Assembly: GCA_035507035.1 (NCBI GenBank)
Contig: DATJOJ010000007.1
Location: 115,504-179,503, forward strand
DNA length: 64,000 nucleotides
Reading direction: 5' to 3'
DNA from: DATJOJ01 sp035507035
GTDB lineage: Bacteria > Acidobacteriota > Terriglobia > Terriglobales > Acidobacteriaceae
This document shows positions 19,001 to 25,231 of this stretch, one piece after another (the stretch's first letter is position 1; each line of letters opens with the position of its first letter). The position numbers and the translations under genes were made by a program. Under the pieces are notes generated by a model, which saw only the letters and a program-made list of their open reading frames with translations, did not search any database and was not told the origin of the DNA.

Positions 19001-19327
19001 ATGCCGCAAAGCCAGAACGGCTTCCTGAGAAGTAAGAAACAGACCGTACCCATCGCCACGCGCCACGAACCTGACGCGCCCGTCGGTTTGTCCCTGATTT
19101 TTTTCGAAGATTAGCGGCAGGTGTTCATACGCTGCGCGAACCTCAGGCACGTGCGTCGTGAGTCCGGTCGGCATGGGCCGAGCGTCGGCACGAGTTGATT
19201 GAACTGCTGTTCCCCGTGGAATCCGCGAGCCTACCGCCAGCGCAACCACCGCCAGCCCTACCAGCAAAGCGATTCCGCCCACAGCAAAGCCCCGCGAGCG
19301 AGTGTTCCCCAATCGACGACGATTCAA
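16040..19327 (-). CDS. Giant secreted SBBP-repeat / DUF11 protein
   Basis: A 1095-residue protein. The TTG start has GGAGG eight bases upstream. An N-terminal membrane segment (about residues 15-33) is followed by a domain with IFEKNQGQTDGRVRF (DUF7948-like), then many SBBP beta-propeller repeats (YSTYLGGSG, NAYIAGST patterns) up to about residue 800. A DUF11-like domain (TYTITNNGDATNN, FTDFLPP) and an Ig-like segment come next. Near the C-terminus are GGLTFLGVGIG and LMGLLLGCFFGLVLLQAGCG, two hydrophobic stretches resembling an anchor. Such proteins are frequent in acidobacteria and are thought to be surface proteins; ligands are unknown. Confidence 0.85.
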   Translation of the reverse strand: MNRRRLGNTRSRGFAVGGIALLVGLAVVALAVGSRIPRGTAVQSTRADARPMPTGLTTHVPEVRAAYEHLPLIFEKNQGQTDGRVRFVARGDGYGLFLTSQEAVLALRHASRGKRDFSVVRMKLAGANPRFEVGGERQLPGKSNYFIGNDPAKWQRNVPQFAGVRYRDVYPGIDLVYHGNQGKLEYDFEIAPGAEPARVAMEFEGSRPRLSPDGDLMLSLPGGDVAMQAPRAYQKVADREHIVPSRFVLRNGEVGFEVGDYDRSRTLVIDPILSYSTYLGGSGNEACTLILGTSTPISGCPAVAVDQASNAYIAGSTESTDFPIPAGGTPFQSTLKGTANVFVAKFNSTGSTEEFATYIGGSGVDTTAGIAVDLAFNVVVTGNTSSSNFPTKNAFQASPLNTTNKHIFVSKLDPTGSTLLYSTYLSGLGVDVATGVALDPGGNAYVTGTTTSTEVSTGFPSTTGSFQTAPASGSTIQFFLTKVNPNVAGVASVPYSTYFGGGNSLNTGPAAVGGGVAVDVDSNVYITGGTSFLHVGLSNDFPILNAYQGCLDQAGSTSDCSTTVSAYDIFVAKLNPTAITGTQLLYSTYVGAAGDDIGYGVAVDSSLNVYVTGSTSSNPFVVAGTGVFQSTYGGGASDAFMVKLGPPTTTGNLQGYVPLLYSTYIGGGGTDVGLGITVDTIQGARLTGWTNSGETINGVTTTPLLVLNNPVQAVYGGGAGDAFVARIDTTTTIQNAAGHYLTYLGGSGADYGTGIAVDPQGASYVAGETQSPAPSFPLAAPFQSMLDGSSDAFLSKLGPILSLGVTVTAAPTPVGVGNQATFTYTITNNGDATNNVTFTDFLPPTGASFVSATSSPGTCGSASGGLVLCNVGTMNSNATATETVILIPNAPTTPAGNPVPLTNNGSAGIGGSNQFNAPPATVTVNDYTLTVSPAQATTPAGVPANFTATLTPTGAIPNSVSIACSGLPTGATCVETTNPIPNLNQGPASTALVINTTMRVTTTTELLRRGVLYAVLLPIGGLTFLGVGIGSGSKKRRALMGLLLGCFFGLVLLQAGCGSSSTTNTTGTPAGTYVVTITASSNEASRSTTVNLVVQ

Positions 19328-19577
19328 TCTCCGGACCTCCTCGGGGGCCTCCCGATTTCTATGGAGAGAAAAAAGAAACCGCGCACAAACCGCAGTCCGC
19401 TGCGACCAGCCGCGAACCGGCCTGCCTGTGAGCTGAAATTTTTCTGCGCAAAAGTAATTAACTACTTAAACATCTGACGGATAGCCTGTCAAGATGGGCA
19501 CTGGCTCCGCAATCCGCTTGGCATAGTCAGATGCACTGAATCCGCTCGAAAGATGCCGACAAGAACGTGGAAGCCCG

Positions 19578-19697
19578 CTACTTCTTCTTCAGTTCTTCAA
19601 CTTCATCCTGCAGGCGGCTGTAACTGCGTAGCAAGTGTCCGAGATACCCAATGTGGATCACCCATGTGGCGATGTAAGCAGCGTACAGGTAGTTCAT
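19578..19697 (-). CDS. ccmD: Cytochrome c maturation small membrane protein CcmD
   Basis: A 39-residue protein beginning MNYLYAAYIATWVIH: one membrane helix followed by a charged tail ending in EEVEELKKK-like residues (DEVEELKKK), the normal CcmD layout. CcmD stabilises the CcmABC complex that releases haem-loaded CcmE. The start is chosen because it overlaps the ccmC stop (ATGA) and has GGGGGTGG upstream; longer in-frame starts lie inside ccmC. It is last in the ccmABCD run. Confidence 0.82.
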   Translation of the reverse strand: MNYLYAAYIATWVIHIGYLGHLLRSYSRLQDEVEELKKK

Positions 19698-20551
19698 CGA
19701 CCACCCCCAACGGCAAGCAGCGATTCCAAAGCCTGCGCTTCGTCCACGTCGCGCCGCAAAATCTCCAGCCGGTATCGTGACCAGCACACCAGAAATGCAA
19801 AGCACAAAAACGCCAGCCAATTTAGCAGGAGCACATTCAACATGCGTGGATCAATCGAGCCTCCGCCGCCAATCACTGGCTGCGGATGTTGGGTGCGGAA
19901 ATACCAGATGGAAAAGTAAACCAGCGGCACATCCAGGGCGCCGAATACCGCCAGAACCGCTGCCAGCGTGGGTGTTTGGCTGCTGCTCGAAAATCGCCGA
20001 AGGGTAAGATAGCTCAGGTAAATGAGCCAAAGTAGCAGGGTAGAAGTGAGCCGCATATCCCACGTCCACCAGATTCCCCAGACCGGGCGAGCCCACAGCG
20101 GCCCGGTCACTAGGACAATTGTGCAGAAAACCACACCCACTTCCGCCGAAACCAGCGCCAGAACGTCCGCTCTTTCCGCAAAATATTTGCGAATGCCGAA
20201 ATACAAGATCGCGATCCCGATCCCCGTGCTTCCCACCGCTCCCGGTTCCACTCCCAATGGCAATGGCTTCACGAAAAACGGTATCACGCAGCAAGCCACG
20301 GCGATCAGAATGACCACGGCATTCACCATGCGATCCGCGAACGGCTTGCCCTTCACCAGGTAGAATACCGAGGCCAAAAAATTTATCGAGAACAGCAGAA
20401 ATGCCGTCCAGGCCGAAGGCACGTGATAGTAGAAGATGCGCTGCACATCTCCCATGGTTTTTTCCGTCGGAGCGGAAACCAGCGCGGCATACAGACCCCA
20501 GCTCAACAAACCAGCCGTGAGAATTGCGAGGATGGGGAAAGCTCGCTTCAT
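19694..20551 (-). CDS. ccmC: Haem exporter/cytochrome c maturation protein CcmC
   Basis: A 285-residue polytopic protein from the ATG that overlaps the ccmB stop. It carries the tryptophan-rich haem-handling motif (IWWTWDMRLTSTLLLW) typical of CcmC, with conserved histidines in flanking segments (YYHVPSAW). CcmC loads haem onto CcmE at the periplasmic side. The early residues KRAFPILAILTAGLLSW form the first membrane helix. All four genes ccmA to ccmD are joined by four-base overlaps, so they are probably a single transcript. Confidence 0.92.
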   Translation of the reverse strand: MKRAFPILAILTAGLLSWGLYAALVSAPTEKTMGDVQRIFYYHVPSAWTAFLLFSINFLASVFYLVKGKPFADRMVNAVVILIAVACCVIPFFVKPLPLGVEPGAVGSTGIGIAILYFGIRKYFAERADVLALVSAEVGVVFCTIVLVTGPLWARPVWGIWWTWDMRLTSTLLLWLIYLSYLTLRRFSSSSQTPTLAAVLAVFGALDVPLVYFSIWYFRTQHPQPVIGGGGSIDPRMLNVLLLNWLAFLCFAFLVCWSRYRLEILRRDVDEAQALESLLAVGGGR

Positions 20552-21222
20552 TCGGCGTGCAGCACCAATTCGAATAGCAGCAGACTTACAGTAGTAAACA
20601 CCACATCGTAGGCCAGAAGCAAGACCATCCAAAAGCGCGCCGAGAATTCACCGGTCAGAATCGAAGTCGTTCCCTCCACCATGGCCAGCAACGCCGGAAT
20701 CGAGATCGGAAAAAGTAGCAGCGGCAGCATGATTTCGCGGCTGCGCGTGCGCACCGACATGGCCGCAAAAAAGGTTCCATTCACCACCAACGCCCAGGTC
20801 CCGAGAACTCCCACGAAGATAAGCTGATAGGCCGGACCGATTGCCCGCAAGTTGTAAAAAATGATGAATAACGGCGTCATCAGCGCTTCCAGCACGGAAA
20901 CAAAAATGAAATTGCCCAGCGCCTTCGCCAGAAACAAAGAACTGGCCGGGGCAGGCGACACCCGATACGCATCCAGCACCTGATTGCGCAATTCCCGCGC
21001 CCAGGTTTGGTTAAGTGCAACGACAGCCGCAAACAGAAACGCAACCCATATCAAACCGCCGGCAATCTGCCGCGACTGCTCGGCCGTGGGATCGAACGAG
21101 AAACTAAAAATAACTACTACCAGCAGCGCAAAGAACAGCATGGCATTGATCGCGTCTTTGGAGCGCCACTCCAGCCGGATGTCTTTAACCAACGTCGCGC
21201 GCGTGAGGCCCACCGTGCTCAT
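20548..21222 (-). CDS. ccmB: Haem exporter membrane subunit CcmB
   Basis: A 224-residue membrane protein with about six hydrophobic segments. The start MSTVGLTRATLVKDIRLEW has GGAGG upstream and overlaps the ccmA stop. KDIRLEWRSKDA near the N-terminus and the ALNQTWARELRNQVLD stretch are typical of CcmB, the permease subunit of the CcmAB ABC transporter. With CcmA it drives the release of holo-CcmE from CcmC. Length fits the family. Confidence 0.92.
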   Translation of the reverse strand: MSTVGLTRATLVKDIRLEWRSKDAINAMLFFALLVVVIFSFSFDPTAEQSRQIAGGLIWVAFLFAAVVALNQTWARELRNQVLDAYRVSPAPASSLFLAKALGNFIFVSVLEALMTPLFIIFYNLRAIGPAYQLIFVGVLGTWALVVNGTFFAAMSVRTRSREIMLPLLLFPISIPALLAMVEGTTSILTGEFSARFWMVLLLAYDVVFTTVSLLLFELVLHAE

Positions 21223-21926
21223 TCCGCCTCCGCGCGTTCCAGTTCTCGCGTCCGCTTCACAATCTGCCCCGCTTCCATCCACACAAACTCATCCGCTGCG
21301 CCCTCAAGCAAAGCCGCTTGATGCGTCACCACAAAAATCGTCTTGCCCTGTTGCCGTTGCGTTTTGAGCAACCCCACCATCTCCCATGCGGATCGCACAT
21401 CCACGTTAGAAAAAGGCTCGTCGAGCAGCAGAATTTTGGGATCGCTCAGCAGCGCCCGCGCCAGCGACATCCTCTGCCGCATTCCCTGTGAATACTGCCC
21501 AACGGGACGGTTTAGCCCAGGATCGAGCCGCACAATCCCGATCACCTCCGCGCAGCGCCGATCATTGCCAATCCCATAAAGCTGGGCGAAATATCGCAGA
21601 TTCTCCATGCCGCTCATCTCGTCGTAGAGAAGCGAAGCATGGGCCATATATCCGACTTGCGCACAGATCTCGCGCAAATTTGTTGTTCCAAGGATGGAAA
21701 TCGTTCCGCGAGTTGGCGGCGTCAGGCCTGCCAAGGAGCGCAACAACGTCGTCTTCCCTGCCCCGTTGTCGCCGAGAACGGCATAAAGCCGTCCGTCTCC
21801 AAACTCCGCCGTCACTCCCCGCAAGGCGGCGAACCGTCCGAATTGTTTGACTAGATTGTGGACGGCGACGATCGAGTTCGCCGATGTAGCTCCAGGATTA
21901 GGAACGGTTGCCGGTTGCACCACCAA
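21219..21926 (-). CDS. ccmA: ABC transporter ATP-binding protein CcmA
   Basis: A 235-residue ABC ATPase: Walker A GDNGAGKTTLL, signature YSQGMRQRMSLARAL and Walker B ILLLDEPFSNVD. Its position directly before ccmB and ccmC identifies it as CcmA. The start at 21926 is a TTG followed by two GTG codons, none with a clear ribosome site, so the first 10-20 residues are uncertain; the conserved domain begins at AVHNLVKQFG. The energy it supplies detaches haem-loaded CcmE in the maturation pathway. Confidence 0.9.
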   Translation of the reverse strand: MVVQPATVPNPGATSANSIVAVHNLVKQFGRFAALRGVTAEFGDGRLYAVLGDNGAGKTTLLRSLAGLTPPTRGTISILGTTNLREICAQVGYMAHASLLYDEMSGMENLRYFAQLYGIGNDRRCAEVIGIVRLDPGLNRPVGQYSQGMRQRMSLARALLSDPKILLLDEPFSNVDVRSAWEMVGLLKTQRQQGKTIFVVTHQAALLEGAADEFVWMEAGQIVKRTRELERAEAE

Positions 21927-22165
21927 GGAAGATAGCGGAAGCCAACCGCGAAGTCGAGGCGCGGGGGATTCCGCCGGCAGGGCCGGGCAATCGCACTCTT
22001 ACCTGAATACTCATCATCAAGAACCGCCAAAGCTGTAACAATCAGCAACTTTGGACTAAACTGCAGCACATCGGCGTATTACCTGTTCATTCCCTGCCAT
22101 CCAGGAAATGCATCTATCCCTCGCCCATTCAAGCAATTCGGAGCGGCAACAATTTTTTACACCGA

Positions 22166-22181
22166 TGGCACCAAGTTTGCA
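22166..22181 (+). promoter_or_regulatory. Sigma-54 (-24/-12) promoter
   Basis: TGGCACCAAGTTTGCA matches the sigma-54 consensus TGGCACG-N4-TTGCA at every fixed position except one, with the required ten bases between GG and GC. It lies in the 280-base gap before the secreted hydrolase gene and would start transcription near 22192. A palindrome, TGCACATTGTGCA (22178-22190), overlaps the -12 element. Confidence 0.6.
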
Positions 22182-22207
22182 CATTGTGCATCTTTGCTTG
22201 TAGATGG

Positions 22208-23038
22208 ATGTTGCTCCGATCGCCGCCTGTGAAGCCTGACATCAACAACCCGGCTGCGCCGTTTCAGACAACTTCCGCCCTCCACTGGTCAGCCCCGTTG
22301 TTTCTGCTCCTCTGCCTCACCTGCACTGCTTTTGCCGCTGAGAAGTCTGGAGGCGCCGTTGCCCCCGTCGTCCACGGACCTTCTCCGGCGATCGTCATTG
22401 GCTTTGTCGGCGGCTTCGTTCATGCGGATGACATGCGCCACGCCGAGGTACAGCTCGCCAGGAAGTTAAGCGCGACTTATGGCGGCCGCATTCACTCTGA
22501 AATTTTTGATAACCATCATGAGCAAGCGGCCTACCTCGCCATCCGTCGCTGGCTCGATACCGACGGAGACGGCGATCTCTCCAATACGGAGCGGCAGGCG
22601 TCCCGCATCATCCTTTATGGACACAGCTGGGGCGCGTCTGCGGCGTTAACCCTGGCCCGTGAACTCCAGCAGGCCAACATTCCCGTTCTGCTGACCGTGC
22701 AAGTCGACAGCATTCACAAAATCGGGGAAGACGACCATACCGTTCCCGCGAACGTGTCCAAAGCGGCAAATTTCTATCAGACTCGTGGCTTGTTGCACGG
22801 CCACGCTCAGATGACCGCCGCAGACCCCGCTCACACCGAGATTCTTGGCCAGTTCCACTTCGACTACCCCAAGATGCCCAGCGAATGCCGGGCCTACCCA
22901 TGGCTCAACCGTTTTCTGTTCAAGGGACACACGTCGATCGAATGCGACCCCAACGTCTGGTCGCAAGTCGGTGATCTGATTGATTCGGTATTAACCGCCG
23001 GGCAGACTCCATCTACAAGCGAAGCCACGTTGCGATAA
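22208..23038 (+). CDS. Predicted secreted alpha/beta hydrolase-like protein
   Basis: A 276-residue protein from the ATG at 22208; an upstream TTG at 22184 is unlikely because it would precede the predicted sigma-54 start site. A signal-type segment (APLFLLLCLTCTAFAAE) is followed by a domain with the nucleophile elbow GHSWGAS and a possible acid DSIH, suggesting a serine hydrolase. Between them is DTDGDGDLSNTE, a perfect EF-hand/dockerin-like calcium loop. The substrate is unknown. It stands alone between ccmA and ccmE on the opposite strand. The lack of a strong ribosome site leaves the exact start open. Confidence 0.7.
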   Translation: MLLRSPPVKPDINNPAAPFQTTSALHWSAPLFLLLCLTCTAFAAEKSGGAVAPVVHGPSPAIVIGFVGGFVHADDMRHAEVQLARKLSATYGGRIHSEIFDNHHEQAAYLAIRRWLDTDGDGDLSNTERQASRIILYGHSWGASAALTLARELQQANIPVLLTVQVDSIHKIGEDDHTVPANVSKAANFYQTRGLLHGHAQMTAADPAHTEILGQFHFDYPKMPSECRAYPWLNRFLFKGHTSIECDPNVWSQVGDLIDSVLTAGQTPSTSEATLR

Positions 23039-23056
23039 GTTAGGCTCGGGAGAAGT

Positions 23057-23533
23057 TCAGTTCGACATCCCACTCGCGCCGCTGGGTTGGATTTGCGTCA
23101 TGCTCTTAGCTGGCTCATTCGCCGGAGCTCCCTGTTGCTGGGGCGCATACTTCGACGCGCACTTGGCTTGCAACTGTTTGGCGTGAAAAACGCCGTCCCT
23201 CCCAAAGCTGCCGTCAGCGAGGGCTTGCGAGTTGTCTTTGAACGTATCGGGAGGCGCTTCCGTTCCGCTATAAACCACCTGCAGAATCTGGTCGTTCTCC
23301 ATTAGTTTGAATTCGACGGTGGTGCCGTGCCGTTGGATCGATCCCGGCTGCACATTCCCGGCCACGCGCAGGCGCTTGGTGTACGCGCTGTCGCCCATGC
23401 CGCGAAGTTCTTTGATGGTAACGTAGTAACTTTTGCTTTCCTGCACGCCCGTATAGGCGAGATATCCGAGCGCCAGTAAAATGACGACGGTCGCGCCGCC
23501 AAACTTCAAGTATCTGCTGGCTTGATTAGACAT
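23057..23533 (-). CDS. ccmE: Cytochrome c maturation haem chaperone CcmE (Cys type)
   Basis: A 158-residue protein with an N-terminal membrane anchor (about residues 12-28) and the OB-fold of CcmE (YYVTIKELRG, LRVAGNVQPGS, VVYSGTEAPPDTF). The haem-binding position reads AKCASKYAP (Cys125 and Tyr129), so the usual histidine is replaced by cysteine, giving the CxxxY form known from some deltaproteobacteria and archaea. Start chosen at the ATG preceded by GGGGGTGG. CcmE carries haem from CcmC to the ligation machinery. ccmF and ccmH genes are not in the window. Confidence 0.9.
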   Translation of the reverse strand: MSNQASRYLKFGGATVVILLALGYLAYTGVQESKSYYVTIKELRGMGDSAYTKRLRVAGNVQPGSIQRHGTTVEFKLMENDQILQVVYSGTEAPPDTFKDNSQALADGSFGRDGVFHAKQLQAKCASKYAPQQQGAPANEPAKSMTQIQPSGASGMSN

Positions 23534-23618
23534 TGCACCACCCCCAGCCACCTTACTCAATCTAGTCCGGAGGTGAAGGCGGGTCAAGCCTGACCGCGGG
23601 TGGTGGTGCAGCCTGATT

Positions 23619-23630
23619 TGTCATCCTGAG
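23619..23630. repeat. TCATCCTGA-type dispersed repeat head
   Basis: TGTCATCCTGAG, identical over 12 bases to the head at 6955-6966, in the 220-base gap between ccmE and the cupredoxin-like gene. The remainder of the gap is GC-rich with no other recognised signal. Confidence 0.45.
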
Positions 23631-23753
23631 CAAGCCATCTTCGCGCCGCGAGGGACCGGGGCGAGCCGCGCGTTCTTTGCGAGGCTATAACCGCGCGTTT
23701 GGCTCGCTTCCTTACTAGGCAAACTGCACCACTACTGGAATCGCTCCGGCCAG

Positions 23754-24521
23754 TCACATCGACTTGAAGACGAAGTCGACGCTCTTAGTTTCATTCGTCC
23801 CAACCGTAATCTTCTGCGTCATCGTGCCCAGTTTTTCGTGCCATGCCGTGAGCGTGTACGAACCCGGCGGCAGATTGCTGAGATCGAAGCTCCCGTCTTT
23901 GCCGGTCACCACGAAATACGGATGCTTGAACACCGCGATGTATCCCCGCATCCAAGGATGGAGATTGCACTTCACGGGGATCGCAACCTCGGAACGAGGG
24001 AACGATTCGTCGATCTTGGAACCTGGAACCTCCGCCTTGTTCCACTCGCGGTTATTGTTCGGCATGGGATGGATGTTGTGCATAACCGGGTCGGCGTTCA
24101 CGACTTCCAGCGGCTGATTCGCCTGCATCGCCAGCACATGTGGCTGATAAAGACAGCCCTTCTGTTCGATGACAACTGGCTGTGATGGTGGGTCAAATGT
24201 TTGGTCGCCCAGACCCTCCGAAATGAAAACAATCACATTTTGCAGATCGCCTTTTTTATCGGTCATGACTTCCTGCATAACAGCTGGTGCCGCATGTTGC
24301 TTCGCACAGCTGGGATCGGCGGCCATGTTGATCGTCTTCGCTGCCGGCACCGTGCCCGTAAATGTCACAATTCCCTTCACGGATGCCGATCCCGCACTGG
24401 CTGACGCTGACGGCGCTCCCGCATGAAGGGTGTACCGGCTGGAAAGAATCATTGTTGATGCCAGGGTAATTACTAGAAAGAGATTTCTCGCGATTTTCGA
24501 TTTCTGACTGCTCCCTACCAT
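23754..24521 (-). CDS. Secreted cupredoxin-like protein
   Basis: A 255-residue exported protein with an N-terminal signal segment (NLFLVITLASTMILSS). The middle carries VMHNIHPMPNN and, 40-50 residues later, KCNLHPWMRGY, a His...Cys-His-Met spacing that fits a type 1 copper site. The last 60 residues (GSFDLSNLPPGSYTLTAWHE) resemble a carboxypeptidase regulatory-like beta-sandwich. Such proteins are common in acidobacteria and are often placed with methylamine-utilisation-type cupredoxins. A role in periplasmic electron transfer is inferred, and no redox partner is adjacent. Confidence 0.75.
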   Translation of the reverse strand: MVGSSQKSKIARNLFLVITLASTMILSSRYTLHAGAPSASASAGSASVKGIVTFTGTVPAAKTINMAADPSCAKQHAAPAVMQEVMTDKKGDLQNVIVFISEGLGDQTFDPPSQPVVIEQKGCLYQPHVLAMQANQPLEVVNADPVMHNIHPMPNNNREWNKAEVPGSKIDESFPRSEVAIPVKCNLHPWMRGYIAVFKHPYFVVTGKDGSFDLSNLPPGSYTLTAWHEKLGTMTQKITVGTNETKSVDFVFKSM

Positions 24522-24763
24522 TGCAAACCTCTCAGTCCTGCGGAGTAATCCGGCGTCAAGTTCTGTCGGATAGCTCCAACTTAGGCAATGCAGGACGATC
24601 GGTTGTCATGGTGCGGTAAGAGTCTGGTAACTTCGCGGTCAATTTTGTGTCAACGGTTTGCAAACGGAAGAGACAGAGGACGAGACATTTTAAGTGTCGC
24701 CAGGAAAATAACCGGTCAGGCGATGCCGTTCCCTGATGATGCCAATGAAACATTTATCGCCAA

Positions 24764-25123
24764 CTAAAACCGAGACGGAGGCGCGGGCTTCCTCCGTTGC
24801 GAATCACGATAGAAGACTGCGTACCAGAACACAGTCCATGCCACAACCAAGACGACCTTGAGCGAAGTATGGCTGACGGCGGCGAATACACCAAAAAACA
24901 CTATGAGTCCTGACGCCCAAGCCAGGCCGTAGAAGAGCACGTTGCCTTTATGCCTTCTCCCCGCTTTGCCGGTGCCGTCGCACTCAGGACACACGCCGGT
25001 CCCCGAACAGTGTGAGCACTTCGCCTCAGGGGAGTTGATATGCGGATTCACGCCGCTTCCCTGACATTCCTCGCACTTCCCCGAGCCCTCGCAGAAGGTG
25101 CAATTTCCGGAAACGTGCGGCAT
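24764..25123 (-). CDS. Membrane protein with DnaJ-type zinc repeats
   Basis: A 119-residue protein. Residues 8-55 hold four CxxCxGxG-like units (CTFCEGSG, CEECQGSG, CSHCSGTG, CPECDGTG), the pattern of the DnaJ cysteine-rich domain that binds two zinc ions. Two hydrophobic helices follow (about residues 61-100) and a basic tail. There is no J domain. A GGAGG site lies before the ATG. A chaperone-related or thiol-redox role at the membrane is possible, but no function is established. Confidence 0.75.
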   Translation of the reverse strand: MPHVSGNCTFCEGSGKCEECQGSGVNPHINSPEAKCSHCSGTGVCPECDGTGKAGRRHKGNVLFYGLAWASGLIVFFGVFAAVSHTSLKVVLVVAWTVFWYAVFYRDSQRRKPAPPSRF

Positions 25124-25231
25124 GCGGTTCCTCCGAACGTCGGGCCCGCAAAAAAGTGCGGCTAACGGAATGCCATTTTTCTACTCTGTGACGTTACCCA
25201 GACTCAATCCGGCCTCTCGGCGCCAATCGCC

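Noticed and set aside
22184..22207. TTG start for the secreted hydrolase
   Set aside because: It lies upstream of the predicted sigma-54 transcription start and inside a palindrome; the ATG at 22208 fits better.
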